Source of the DNA: Phycisphaeraceae bacterium
GTDB taxonomy: Bacteria; Planctomycetota; Phycisphaerae; Phycisphaerales; UBA1924
Length of the DNA stretch: 64,000 nucleotides
NCBI GenBank assembly: GCA_019636845.1
Contig: JAHBWV010000001.1
Coordinates: forward strand, 3,286,001 to 3,350,000
Direction of reading: 5' to 3'
Part shown: positions 18,556 through 26,917 of the stretch, piece after piece
Layout of the letters: every line of letters begins with the position of its first letter
How positions within the stretch are numbered: the stretch's first letter is position 1
The notes under the pieces: model-generated
The model's input: only the letters and a program-made list of their open reading frames with translations
Database searches by the model: none
What the model was told of the DNA's origin: nothing
Program-made: the position numbers and the translations under genes

Positions 18556-18849
18556 TTACAAACCGCTCTCGACGTCGTCGAGCATCGCCTCGATCGCAAC
18601 ATCAAGCTTCTCGTCCGTCTCGTATGTTCCCGCCTCGATCTGCGCCCGAACCTGATCCACAAGGTCCTGACGGATATCGGGCAGCCCGCGAAGACGCGCC
18701 AGAAGACGCGACGCCTCCGAGAGTTCCAACTGGTCCTCGCCGCGCTGCACGGGCGCAGCCGCAGGACGCTCCGGGGCAATCTCACGCGGCTCGGCCCTTC
18801 CGACCGAGCCAACGCCCGAAGACCCACTCACTGATGAGATGTTCATCAT
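18556..18849 (-). CDS. flgM: Anti-sigma-28 factor FlgM
   Basis: FlgM holds the flagellar sigma factor FliA inactive until the hook-basal body is finished and FlgM is exported. The ~97-residue protein has a disordered N-terminus (NISSVSGSSGVGSVGR). The C-terminal FliA-binding helices match the family pattern: DQLELSEASRLLARLRGLPD, then RAQIEAGTYETDEKLDVAIE. The start is uncertain among four in-frame ATGs between 18846 and 18864; 18849 is preferred because a GGAG lies nine bases upstream. The gene is followed by a terminator and then motA-motB, supporting a role in flagellar gene control. Confidence 0.85.
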   Translation of the reverse strand: MMNISSVSGSSGVGSVGRAEPREIAPERPAAAPVQRGEDQLELSEASRLLARLRGLPDIRQDLVDQVRAQIEAGTYETDEKLDVAIEAMLDDVESGL

Positions 18850-19168
18850 GTCCATACACTCCATGACCAACTCGGGATGAACCCGAATGGCCAAACGACT
18901 CGTACCGCCACCACGCGGCACGCCCCACATGCCCCGGCTTGACGCTCGCCGAGACATGCTTTCCCTACACCCATCAGATCGACGCCCCGGCAACAAACCC
19001 TTGAGATTCTGGCGGCTTATGCTCAAGTCGCTTAACCCGATGAAAGAGCGAGGTTTGCAAGTGATAACTCACCGACGGACCACCCATGTTTTTCTCACTC
19101 GGGACACACATATTTCCACTCGCGCAATCGCTGCCGAAAGCCGCACACACCTCCACATTGGTAGGTTC
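18850..19168. other. Divergent promoter region, flgM / SPOR-like gene
   Basis: About 320 bases separate flgM from the next rightward gene. An interrupted inverted repeat (CTTGAG...CTCAAG) lies around 19000-19030. I found no clear match to sigma-70 or sigma-28 promoters. The rightward frame is open through much of it but lacks a coding signature before the signal peptide at 19169. Confidence 0.45.
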
Positions 19169-20068
19169 ATGATCGGCATTGTGTTATGTATGTGTATGGC
19201 GTTGCAGGTATTGGCTCAACCCGAGCCCAGGGAACGCGGCAAGCGAAACGCCCCGACCCAGGAGAAGGCCCCAGCCAATCCTGCGCCCAAGCAGGCCGCC
19301 AAGCCCGGCTCGCTCGCAGAAGAAGGACGCTCACTCTTCCCCGAAGCCACAAGAACCACCCGAACAGGCAGCGGCGATTCATACTGGCGCATCGTCATCG
19401 TCTCCATCAGCGGCCCCGAAGCCAAGCAGACCGCAGAGATGGCACTCTGGAAAGTCCAGAACGTCGGCATGCTCCCCGACGCCTATCTCATACAGATCGA
19501 GGAGAACACTTGGCGCGTCTGCTACGGCCGCTACGTCGGAGCCACAGACGCCCTGGCTCAGGCCGACCTCCGACGAATCCGCGCCATGAAGGTCGGAGCC
19601 GAAACCCCGTACCAAAACGCCACACTCGCACCCCCGGACGACGACGAACTCCCGATCACTTCCCCCTTCGATCTTCGCTCCGTCCGCCAGTCCCTCCCCG
19701 AAGACCATGCCCGGTACACCCTCGCCATCGCCTTCTACACAAGGGCCGATCTCGGCACACCCAGCAAAGAAGAACTCGCCGAGTGCCGCAAACTCGCCGA
19801 AGAAGCCGTTGCCAAACTCCGGCGCGACGGCGATCAGGCCTTCTTCTACCACGGTCCCAACGGCTCGCAGGTCACCATCGGCGTCTTCGGCCCGAACGAC
19901 CACGACCCCGTCAAGATGCCAGGCATCGAGAGCCCCGCGCTCAAGGCCGCACGCGCCAAGCACCCGCACTACCTGCTCAACGGCATGGGCCAGCGACGCA
20001 CCGTCAACACCACGAGCGGCAAACAGAAGATCATGATCCCAAGCTCGCTCGTCGAGATCCCCAGGTAG
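19169..20068 (+). CDS. Exported SPOR-like domain protein
   Basis: The ATG at 19169 gives 299 residues starting with a signal peptide (MIGIVLCMCMALQVLAQ). The longer frame upstream adds a non-homologous leader. After a Lys/Ala/Pro-rich spacer comes a region resembling a SPOR (peptidoglycan-binding) fold: YWRIVIVSISGPEAKQTAEM, VQNVGMLPDAYLIQIEENTW, YGRYVGATDALAQADLRRIR. A second similar segment lies at ~185-270 (YTLAIAFYTRADLG, AVAKLRRDGDQAFFYHGPNG, VTIGVFGPND). The architecture suggests a periplasmic or surface protein with two related domains; SPOR assignment is tentative. No lipobox is visible. Confidence 0.7.
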   Translation: MIGIVLCMCMALQVLAQPEPRERGKRNAPTQEKAPANPAPKQAAKPGSLAEEGRSLFPEATRTTRTGSGDSYWRIVIVSISGPEAKQTAEMALWKVQNVGMLPDAYLIQIEENTWRVCYGRYVGATDALAQADLRRIRAMKVGAETPYQNATLAPPDDDELPITSPFDLRSVRQSLPEDHARYTLAIAFYTRADLGTPSKEELAECRKLAEEAVAKLRRDGDQAFFYHGPNGSQVTIGVFGPNDHDPVKMPGIESPALKAARAKHPHYLLNGMGQRRTVNTTSGKQKIMIPSSLVEIPR

Positions 20069-20124
20069 CGTCCACGCGCCTCCACCCCTCGCGACCCCAA
20101 TCTCATCCACCGGAGACCCGGCAC

Positions 20125-20805
20125 ATGGACGTCCGCATCATCAGCATCGGTGCGCTCGGGGCTCACCCACTCTGGAACGAGCGCGAACCCGTCCGCACCG
20201 GGCACGCCACCACAACGCTCATCCGCACCCAGAGCCACACAATCCTCGTCGATCCCGGCCTCCCCGAGCAGGCCCTCATCGCACGCCTGCGCGAGCGCTC
20301 GGGGCTCAAGCCCTCCGACATCACCCACGTCTTCCTCACCTCGTTCCACCCCGAGTGCCGCCGCGCGCTCCCCGCGTTCACCAGCGCAAAGTGGTGGATC
20401 GGTGAGATCGAGCGCGAAACCGTCGGCGTCCCCCTCGCCACGGCGCTCGCCGAGATGCACGGACGCGAAGACCCCGAACGCATCGAAGACCTCCGCCTCG
20501 AAGTCGCCATGCTCCGACGCTGCGAGGTCGCGCCCGACCGGCTCGCGCCCGGCGTCGATCTCTACCCCATGCCCGGCGTCTCCCCCGGCCTCTGCGGGCT
20601 CCTCATCTCCTCCGCCAGCACAACCACCATCCTTTGCGGCGATGCCATCCCCACCATCGAGCACCTCGAGCAGGGCAAGATCCTCCCCTGGGCAGAGAAC
20701 CTCGAACAGGCCGGCGAGACCTTTCGCGAAGCCGTCGAGACCGCCGACACACTCATCCTCGGACGCGACAACATCGTCGCGAATCCGACCAAGCGCCCCT
20801 TCTGA
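20125..20805 (+). CDS. Metallo-beta-lactamase-fold protein with decayed metal site
   Basis: The 226-residue protein aligns by eye with lactonase-like metallo-beta-lactamase folds: HTILVDPGLPEQALIARLRE, ITHVFLTSFHPECRRAL, LYPMPGVSPGLCGLLIS and TILCGDAIPTIEHLEQG. The HxHxDH zinc motif is here SxHxEC (in TSFHPECRR), and the later histidine of TPGHT is replaced in MPGVS. Only the GDA aspartate remains, so hydrolase activity is unlikely. GGAG at 20112 supports the ATG at 20125. It follows the SPOR-like gene by 56 bases on the same strand and may be co-transcribed with it. Confidence 0.8.
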   Translation: MDVRIISIGALGAHPLWNEREPVRTGHATTTLIRTQSHTILVDPGLPEQALIARLRERSGLKPSDITHVFLTSFHPECRRALPAFTSAKWWIGEIERETVGVPLATALAEMHGREDPERIEDLRLEVAMLRRCEVAPDRLAPGVDLYPMPGVSPGLCGLLISSASTTTILCGDAIPTIEHLEQGKILPWAENLEQAGETFREAVETADTLILGRDNIVANPTKRPF

Positions 20806-20813
20806 AACCGCTT

Positions 20814-21980
20814 CTATCTCCTCCCCCCGACCTCAACCGACTCCACACCCCCATCCGAGTCCCGCTCCCACTCGATCAGTGCCCACGAGCCCCCGAATCG
20901 CTCCAGCAGCGATCGAACCCGCTCACCCTCCCCCCGCGCGATCCACTCAGGACCAACGATCGCAAGCGCCGTCCCCAGCGCATCGGCCCACTCCCCCCGC
21001 TCGCTCTCAACCGTCACACCTCGTCGAAAGCCGAACCGCTGATCCTCGACACTCACCACCTCCGCACTTCGTGACAGCCGCCCATCGATGATGTGCGCGT
21101 ACCGCACGCCCCCGATCTCGAAGAATTGCACCGAGTCTCCGGATGTCGACACCGCCGCGTGACGCAGCACCAGCGAACGCGCCGCGCGCCCCTCAATCCC
21201 CGTCTCGACATCGATCCGCCACCCCGCCGCCGGTCGCCCCTCCGCATCCAACGGCGCATCGCCGACCACAACATCACCCGCGAGCGCAACCAGACACCTC
21301 GGAAACCCGCTCTCCTTCAAGTGGTCCACCGCGCGCTGCGCCGCGAACCCCTTGCCGATCCCCCCGAAGTCCAGTCCCATCCCTTCCGTCCCCATCCACA
21401 CCCGCCGCGCACCCGCACGAGTTCCGCGATCGAGCTCCACGCGCCAGAAACCCACCCTGCCCCACGCCTCACGCAGACGATCCACGCTCGGCGCATCGCC
21501 CGTCCTTCTCGCCTCACGCCACAGCCGCACAACCGGACCGATCGTCACGTCGAACGCCCCATCGGTTGCGTGCGACACCTCCTCCGACACGCTCAGCACA
21601 TCGAACAACTCATCACTCACCGGCGACATCACACCCACACCCGCGCGCACAAGAACCGATGCCTCCGAATCAGGTCGATAATCACTCATCACCTGCTCAA
21701 GGGCCGCGATGCGATCAAACGCCGAGGCCGCGCCGCGCCGCGCCGACTCCGCGTCCGCGGCGTACACCACGATCCGCGACTGGACCCCCATCTGCACCCT
21801 CATAAACTCGTGTCGCTCAAGCCGATCCTCACGCACGGCCCCGACATCGCGCCCCCGCACGCCCACACACCCCAGCCCAAACCCCTGCCCCAACCCCATC
21901 GCAACGCCCAGCATCACGCAGAGCCAGCGAGGGAACCAAAGCCCACGGAGCCGCGTCGAACTCACAGGACCAGACACCAT
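20814..21980 (-). CDS. apbE: FAD:protein FMN transferase, ApbE family lipoprotein
   Basis: ApbE attaches FMN covalently to threonine/serine of target proteins such as Rnf/Nqr subunits. The 388-residue product has a lipoprotein-type signal peptide (hydrophobic core MLGVAMGLGQGFGLGC, with the Cys as lipidation site). The ApbE domain follows: VMSDYRPDSEASVL, DGAFDVTIGPVVRLWREA, GLDFGGIGKGFAAQRAVD, AAVSTSGDSVQFF, YAHIIDGRL (usually HIIDPRTG) and EWADALGTALAIVG. The start ATG at 21980 overlaps the start codon of the divergent gene, so its upstream signals lie in that gene's coding region. Confidence 0.9.
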   Translation of the reverse strand: MVSGPVSSTRLRGLWFPRWLCVMLGVAMGLGQGFGLGCVGVRGRDVGAVREDRLERHEFMRVQMGVQSRIVVYAADAESARRGAASAFDRIAALEQVMSDYRPDSEASVLVRAGVGVMSPVSDELFDVLSVSEEVSHATDGAFDVTIGPVVRLWREARRTGDAPSVDRLREAWGRVGFWRVELDRGTRAGARRVWMGTEGMGLDFGGIGKGFAAQRAVDHLKESGFPRCLVALAGDVVVGDAPLDAEGRPAAGWRIDVETGIEGRAARSLVLRHAAVSTSGDSVQFFEIGGVRYAHIIDGRLSRSAEVVSVEDQRFGFRRGVTVESERGEWADALGTALAIVGPEWIARGEGERVRSLLERFGGSWALIEWERDSDGGVESVEVGGRR

Positions 21981-22800
21981 GAACACCACCAGACGCTCTC
22001 AGACCTCGCGAACATCCGCACGCCTGCTCTCGCTCCTCGCGCTCTCGCTTCCACTCTCCCTCACCCAGCATACCCACGCCTCCCAGCCCGCTCCCGCCGC
22101 GCCCGCCGCGATCAAACTCGCCCCCATCGAGCAGGAGATCCCAGGTGCTGCGCTCAGCATCACACTCATCCCCATCCCCGGAGACGAAGCCAAAGGCATC
22201 AAGCCCTTCTACATCGGCGCGACCGAACTCACCTGGCCCGCGTTCGATCCCTTTGTCTACCGACTCGACGAGCCCAACGACACCAGCGGCTCCGACGCCA
22301 CCACACGCCCCAGCAAGCCATACCTCCCCCCCGACCGCGGCTTCGGCCACGACGGATACGCCGCCATCAGCATGTCCTTCCACAGCGCACAGATGTACTG
22401 CAAGTGGCTCAGCGCCAAGTCGGGAAAGACCTATCGCCTGCCGACGGAGGCGGAGTGGGAACTCGCGTGCGGCTCGGAACCCGCATCAGCAACGCTGACA
22501 GACGCGGCGTGGTTCAAAGAGAACGCCGATGGCAAACCCCACCCCGTCGCGAGCAAAGCACCAAACGCACACGGACTCTACGACATGCTCGGCAACGTCC
22601 AGGAATGGTGCATCGATGCCGAGGGCAAGCCCGTGACCAAGGGCGGCAGCTACCGCGATCCCGCCGAACTCCTCACACCCACCCGCCGCGCCCCCCAGAC
22701 ACCCGCCTGGAACTCCAGCGACCCCCAGATCCCCAAGAGCAAGTGGTGGCTCTCCGACGGGCCCTTCGTCGGCTTCCGAATCGTCCGCGAAGCAGATTAG
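21979..22800 (+). CDS. Secreted SUMF1 / formylglycine-generating-enzyme-fold protein
   Basis: The 273-residue protein has a signal peptide (LLSLLALSLPLSLTQHTHAS) and a SUMF1 (FGE-sulfatase) domain: FYIGATELTWPAFDPFV, SFHSAQMYCKWLSAKSGKTY, RLPTEAEWELACG, GLYDMLGNVQEWCID and a KGGSYRD in place of RGGSW, ending GFRIVRE. True FGEs activate sulfatases by converting Cys/Ser to formylglycine. Many planctomycete members are non-catalytic relatives, so activity is not assumed. Its start codon shares bases with that of apbE on the other strand. Confidence 0.85.
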   Translation: MNTTRRSQTSRTSARLLSLLALSLPLSLTQHTHASQPAPAAPAAIKLAPIEQEIPGAALSITLIPIPGDEAKGIKPFYIGATELTWPAFDPFVYRLDEPNDTSGSDATTRPSKPYLPPDRGFGHDGYAAISMSFHSAQMYCKWLSAKSGKTYRLPTEAEWELACGSEPASATLTDAAWFKENADGKPHPVASKAPNAHGLYDMLGNVQEWCIDAEGKPVTKGGSYRDPAELLTPTRRAPQTPAWNSSDPQIPKSKWWLSDGPFVGFRIVREAD

Positions 22801-23020
22801 CACAACATACGCATTATCTTCGCGCGCTCGTCGATATCCGGTGTGGCACGATTGTCACAAGCTGTTGCTGTCCCACGACAGACGCCGCTCGCGAGTCAAC
22901 ACTCATTGACCCGTACCCCACGGCCACACACGAGCAACTTTCACAGCTGCTATTGTGTAGAATTATCGCAAGCTGCGGAACGCACGCGGCGGATGCTGAG
23001 ACCTGTTGAGGAGCCTGTAC

Positions 23021-23524
23021 ATGTCAAAGACCACAAAGAGCTTCGAGTCGCTTGTCGGTGCCATCATGCGCACACCAATCGAGGCCAGCATAAGGGCAGA
23101 GTACGAGTATCTGCGCATCTGGCATGATCGCCTCGAGGCGATCAAGACAGCGAACCCAACGCCCGAGGAGGTCAAGGCGGCACTCGATTTCGCACCAGTG
23201 ATGACACTTGTCGGCGACATTCAGATTGCAGCAACCGTTCGCATCGCATCGGTTCGTGAGACCGATGGCAAACTCGGTGTGAACATCGGTATCGGTGCTT
23301 TCGGAGTCTCTGGTGGATTCGGCTTTATGAATCGCTCGACCGAGGAGAGCGTGATCCAGATCTCGGCCGCGCTCAAGATCACAAACGGTGAGTCGACGCT
23401 ATTCGACTATCTCAAGAATCATGGCAACATCACGAATCCCGCCGATCCCAACAGTGTGGCCAACGCAGTGGCATTCCTTAATCGCAAGGTTACTGAGGCC
23501 AAGGAAGCTATTGAGAAACCGTAA
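23021..23524 (+). CDS. Unknown protein A of a GC-poor three-gene cassette
   Basis: The ATG at 23021 (GAGGAG at 23008-23013) gives 167 residues. A helical N-terminus (SFESLVGAIMRTPIEASIR, YEYLRIWHDRLEAIKTA) is followed by a beta-rich stretch: FAPVMTLVGDIQIAATVRIA, LGVNIGIGAFGVSGGFGF, then ESVIQISAALKITNGES. The layout loosely resembles DUF2589-type proteins (helices, a hydrophobic core segment, then a strand array), but this is weak and unverified. Codon use is less GC-biased than in neighbours, suggesting transfer. It heads a same-strand series with the next two genes. Confidence 0.72.
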   Translation: MSKTTKSFESLVGAIMRTPIEASIRAEYEYLRIWHDRLEAIKTANPTPEEVKAALDFAPVMTLVGDIQIAATVRIASVRETDGKLGVNIGIGAFGVSGGFGFMNRSTEESVIQISAALKITNGESTLFDYLKNHGNITNPADPNSVANAVAFLNRKVTEAKEAIEKP

Positions 23525-23602
23525 CTATGTCCCGTCACTTCTGAAGGACCAGCAGAGGGGCATAGGTGCCTTTCCCCGCGTTCGTAAGCCGAGGAGGTAT
23601 GA

Positions 23603-23944
23603 ATGAGCAACGGAGCGACTTCGAGCTCTACCGCAGTGAATCCGGCTGGTGCAGGAGCCGATATAGCGAGTCTCGATGAGATTCTCGTTGCGCTTCAGAA
23701 GTCTTTCAGCCGTCTCAGCGCATCCTCGCGCGAAGTCTCACCCGAGAACGCTCGTGCAATGATCACCGGAACCGTGCAGTTTGAGCTCACCGCGAAGTTC
23801 ACAGTCAGTAAATCGTCCGCAGCAGGACCGTATGACCCCCCGGACGTGCTCATGCACAGGGATGATGGCTCGCTCGATCTCAAACTCTCGGGAACACTTG
23901 AGACAGATACGCGAGTCCGTGTTGTCAGCGAGGAGAGAGCATGA
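23603..23944 (+). CDS. Unknown protein B of the GC-poor cassette
   Basis: The 113-residue product starts at an ATG preceded by GAGGAGG. A Ser/Ala-rich N-terminus leads to a helix (IASLDEILVALQKSFSRLSA), then EVSPENARAMITGTVQFELT followed by strands (AKFTVSK, SLDLKLSGTLETDTRVRVV). The N-terminal helix plus strand pattern parallels proteins A and C, suggesting all three share a fold or assembly. I do not recognise a named family. Its stop overlaps the start of the next gene by four bases (ATGA), evidence for translational coupling. Confidence 0.72.
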   Translation: MSNGATSSSTAVNPAGAGADIASLDEILVALQKSFSRLSASSREVSPENARAMITGTVQFELTAKFTVSKSSAAGPYDPPDVLMHRDDGSLDLKLSGTLETDTRVRVVSEERA

Positions 23945-24171
23945 GCAAGGCGCCCGCTCAACTCGATGCCACACCTATTGCTGAGATCTTCGCCGCTCTC
24001 GCCGAAAGCGTTCAGAAAGAGCTGAAATCCGACGATGATGTCGTGGATCTCGAACTTCGCTTCCACAGCGTCCATATTGAGAAAAGAGGCATTTTCTTCC
24101 GCTCGAACCAGAAGGAGTCCTCGGCTGAAGTGCGTATGGCCACACAGATCCGCAGCAAAAGGGCAGAGTAA
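23941..24171 (+). CDS. Unknown protein C of the GC-poor cassette
   Basis: This 76-residue protein has an N-terminal helix (TPIAEIFAALAESVQKELKS) and beta-rich remainder (VVDLELRFHSVHIEKRGIFF, SAEVRMATQIR). It overlaps protein B by ATGA and completes the cassette. No signal peptide or membrane helix is seen in any of the three, so they are probably cytoplasmic. Function is unknown. Confidence 0.68.
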   Translation: MSKAPAQLDATPIAEIFAALAESVQKELKSDDDVVDLELRFHSVHIEKRGIFFRSNQKESSAEVRMATQIRSKRAE

Positions 24172-24304
24172 GTGTGCAAGCAGTTGAGCCCGTTTGCCTG
24201 ACCAGCAGCCGGCATACGCCAGGCAGGCCATCGCCATCGAGAGTTTCTGGTCTTAGCTGGCTTGTCTGTCCGATCCTCACTCGGGCTCGGACGTAGTCTC
24301 ATCC

Positions 24305-24988
24305 ATGAAGATCACCGCGATCATCTCCGGCCTCAAACTCGCCGCCTTTGTCGGCGTCTGCGCCGTCGCCGCGCTCCTCGGCTACCGCTACGTCCGCGCC
24401 GATGTCGCCTCCCGGATCTACGAGCGCCGCCTCGAAGAGCTCGCCCTCGACTACCAGCAACTCGTCGATGTCTACAACGAGGCGGTCCGCCGCAGCGCGG
24501 TCACCGAACTCATCGTCAAGGACAACACACTCTCCGTCCGCGTGCGCACCCTCGAAGGCCAGACACGCCTCATCCCGACCTCCTACGACCCGCGCGGAGA
24601 GATCTACGTCGACTTCGTCGTCATCGACGGACGCCTCTGGATCCGACGCGTCTTCGACGCCAAGACCGCGCCCGGCGAAGGGCTCGTCATCGATCCCGCC
24701 ATCGCCTCCATCGCGTGGAACGCCGACGGCACCCTCAAGCCCGGCGACGAGGGCACACGCGCCTCCGTCGGCAAGGCCGTCTATCGATCCCTCTCCGAAG
24801 GCACCTGGGTCGTCTCCGTCTCCGGCGATGGCTCGCTCGGGCTCTCTCGCCTCGATCCGGGCACCGAACCCCGCCTCGTCGCAAGGCCACAGATCAAGAA
24901 CTACGAGCAACTCCGCGCCGAAGCCACCGAACGCGCCTCGCGCCTCTCCGCCACCGACGTCTGGCGCGAGTTCACACGCGCAGACTGA
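24305..24988 (+). CDS. Membrane-anchored protein with coiled coil, unknown family
   Basis: The 227-residue protein has an N-terminal transmembrane anchor (ISGLKLAAFVGVCAVAALLG), a short coiled-coil-like helix (VASRIYERRLEELALDYQQL) and a mostly beta-strand domain to ~200 (VRVRTLEGQTRLIPTSYDP, EIYVDFVVIDGRLWIRRVFD). Strong GC codon bias returns here, matching the chromosome. The preceding cassette ends 133 bases upstream. No Shine-Dalgarno is obvious. I do not recognise a function. Confidence 0.75.
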   Translation: MKITAIISGLKLAAFVGVCAVAALLGYRYVRADVASRIYERRLEELALDYQQLVDVYNEAVRRSAVTELIVKDNTLSVRVRTLEGQTRLIPTSYDPRGEIYVDFVVIDGRLWIRRVFDAKTAPGEGLVIDPAIASIAWNADGTLKPGDEGTRASVGKAVYRSLSEGTWVVSVSGDGSLGLSRLDPGTEPRLVARPQIKNYEQLRAEATERASRLSATDVWREFTRAD

Positions 24989-25344
24989 TCCACACCCATC
25001 AACATGAAACAACGCGCGCGCCCGCGAAGGCACACGCGTCGTCTCTCATTTCAAGACCACGAAACACTCGCCCCACGCGGCTCCGCCAACGCGACCGCCG
25101 CCAGACCCGATCCAGACCAAGAAAATGCACGACAAACTCGCATCAGGCAACCCCAATCCTCGCGACGCCCCACATTCTCCCCGCACCCTCCCATACGAGA
25201 ACCTATTGTCATCCAAACACGCTTCTCCACTCTCGCGCACGAAACCCGCTGACCCCGTCCATTCCGTTCGTCGCGCGTGACCAACCCGCGCCGCCGTCCG
25301 ATGATTGCTCCCCGTCCGCTCGCTACTCCCGGAGACCCCGCCCC
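24989..25344. other. Intergenic region upstream of glycyl-tRNA synthetase
   Basis: The 356-base stretch contains no convincing ORF, promoter or structured leader; there is no T-box-like arrangement that I can see. A GGAG at 25331-25334 is the ribosome site of the next gene. Confidence 0.5.
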
Positions 25345-26910
25345 ATGTCCGACACCCCCTCCACATCCCAAGCGAAGTCCATGGACGCCATCATGTCCCT
25401 CTGCAAGCGCAGGGGGTTCATCTACCAGGCCTCCGAGATCTACGGCGGCATCAACGGCTTCTGGGATTACGGCCCCCTCGGCGCCCAGATGAAAAAGAAC
25501 CTCCGCGATGCCTGGTGGCAGGACATGATCATGCGCCCCTGCTGGGGACGCACCGGCCCCAACGGCAAACCCGTCAAGTGCGTCCCCGTCGAAACCCGCA
25601 TCATCCAGCACCCCAAAGTCTGGGAGGCCAGCGGCCACGTCGGCGGGTTCAACGATCCGATGGTCGATTGCCGCGAGACCAAGCAGCGCTACCGCTACGA
25701 CCATGTCAGCGTCTTCGTCCCCGCCTCGAGCGACCCCGGCGACAAGCCCCTCTTCGCCTATATGAAGGACTCGCCGTCGGAGGCCAAGCAGCAGAAGAAG
25801 GCCGAGAAGGCCTTCGGTCAGGTCAAGACCGTCATGCTCACGACGATCCCCGTCGCGCAGTTCGCCAAGGTCCTCGGCCCCGATGCCGAGAAGGTCGGCA
25901 CGCTCACCGAACCCAAGCAGTTCAACCTGATGTTCAAGACCTACATCGGCGCGACCGCCTCCGAGGATGACAAGGCATACATGCGTCCCGAGACCGCACA
26001 GGGCATCTTCGTCCAGTTCAAGAACGTCGTCGACACCACGCGCGTCAAGATCCCCTTCGGCATCGGCAACACCGGCACCTCCTTCCGCAACGAGGTCACG
26101 CCCCGCAACTTCACCTTCCGCTCGCGCGAGTTCGAGCAGGCCGAGCTGGAGTTCTTCTGCCATCCCGAAGAGTCCGAGGCGTGGTACAAGTTCTGGCGCG
26201 ACTACCGCATGCAGTGGTGGCAGTCCATCGGCCTCACCAGCGAGAACCTCATCCTCCGCGAGCACGAGAAAGACGAGCTCTCCCACTACTCCGTCGGCAC
26301 CAGCGACGTCGAATACCGCTTCCCCTTCACCGCACCCGGCTACGGCGAGCTCGAAGGGATCGCCCACCGCGGCTGCTTCGACCTCACCCAGCACCAGCAG
26401 CACTCAGGCGTCAAGATGGACTACAACGACACCGAGCGCGGCGAGATCCTCCCCAACGGCGGCCGCCGCGGCGAGCGCTACATCCCCCACTGCATCGAGC
26501 CCGCCGCGGGACTCGACCGGGGCGTCCTCGCCCTCATCTGCGAGGCCTACACCCGCGACGACAGCCGCCCCAGTCCCGAGTTCATGAAGTTCCACCCCCG
26601 CATCGCCCCCATCAAGGCCGCGATCTTCCCCCTCGTCGCCAAAGACGGCATGCCCGAGGTCGCAGAGAAACTCCACGCCGACCTCTCCGCCCGCTTCTGG
26701 CGTCTGGGCCCCATCGAGATGGACGAGAAGCAGTCGATCGGCAAGCGCTACGCCCGCATGGATGAGGCCGGGTGCCCCTATTGCTTCACCATCGACGGCG
26801 ACACGATGAAGGACCAGACCGTCACCTGCCGCGACCGCGACACCGGCGCACAGACGCGAATCTCCATCAGCAAGGTCGGCGACTTCCTGGCGGAGAAGCT
26901 CGGCGTGTGA
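25345..26910 (+). CDS. glyQS: Glycyl-tRNA synthetase (single-chain, alpha2 type)
   Basis: This 521-residue class II synthetase charges tRNA(Gly) with glycine. The N-terminus SMDAIMSLCKRRGFIYQASE and GFWDYGPLGAQMKKNL, then the motif 2 region IGNTGTSFRNEVTPRNF and FTFRSREFEQAELEFFCHPE, mark the eukaryote/archaeal-like single-chain enzyme. Motif 3 is within EPAAGLDRGVLALICEAY, and an anticodon-binding domain follows (HPRIAPIKAAIFPLVAKDG). The true start is the ATG at 25345 with GGAG 11 bases upstream; the much longer in-frame extension is non-homologous. The next gene begins eight bases after the stop. Confidence 0.96.
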   Translation: MSDTPSTSQAKSMDAIMSLCKRRGFIYQASEIYGGINGFWDYGPLGAQMKKNLRDAWWQDMIMRPCWGRTGPNGKPVKCVPVETRIIQHPKVWEASGHVGGFNDPMVDCRETKQRYRYDHVSVFVPASSDPGDKPLFAYMKDSPSEAKQQKKAEKAFGQVKTVMLTTIPVAQFAKVLGPDAEKVGTLTEPKQFNLMFKTYIGATASEDDKAYMRPETAQGIFVQFKNVVDTTRVKIPFGIGNTGTSFRNEVTPRNFTFRSREFEQAELEFFCHPEESEAWYKFWRDYRMQWWQSIGLTSENLILREHEKDELSHYSVGTSDVEYRFPFTAPGYGELEGIAHRGCFDLTQHQQHSGVKMDYNDTERGEILPNGGRRGERYIPHCIEPAAGLDRGVLALICEAYTRDDSRPSPEFMKFHPRIAPIKAAIFPLVAKDGMPEVAEKLHADLSARFWRLGPIEMDEKQSIGKRYARMDEAGCPYCFTIDGDTMKDQTVTCRDRDTGAQTRISISKVGDFLAEKLGV

Positions 26911-26917
26911 GTGCCAC

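Noticed and set aside
24262..25344. In-frame extension upstream of glycyl-tRNA synthetase
   Set aside because: It overlaps the preceding gene in another frame and lacks homology; the ribosome site fits the ATG at 25345.
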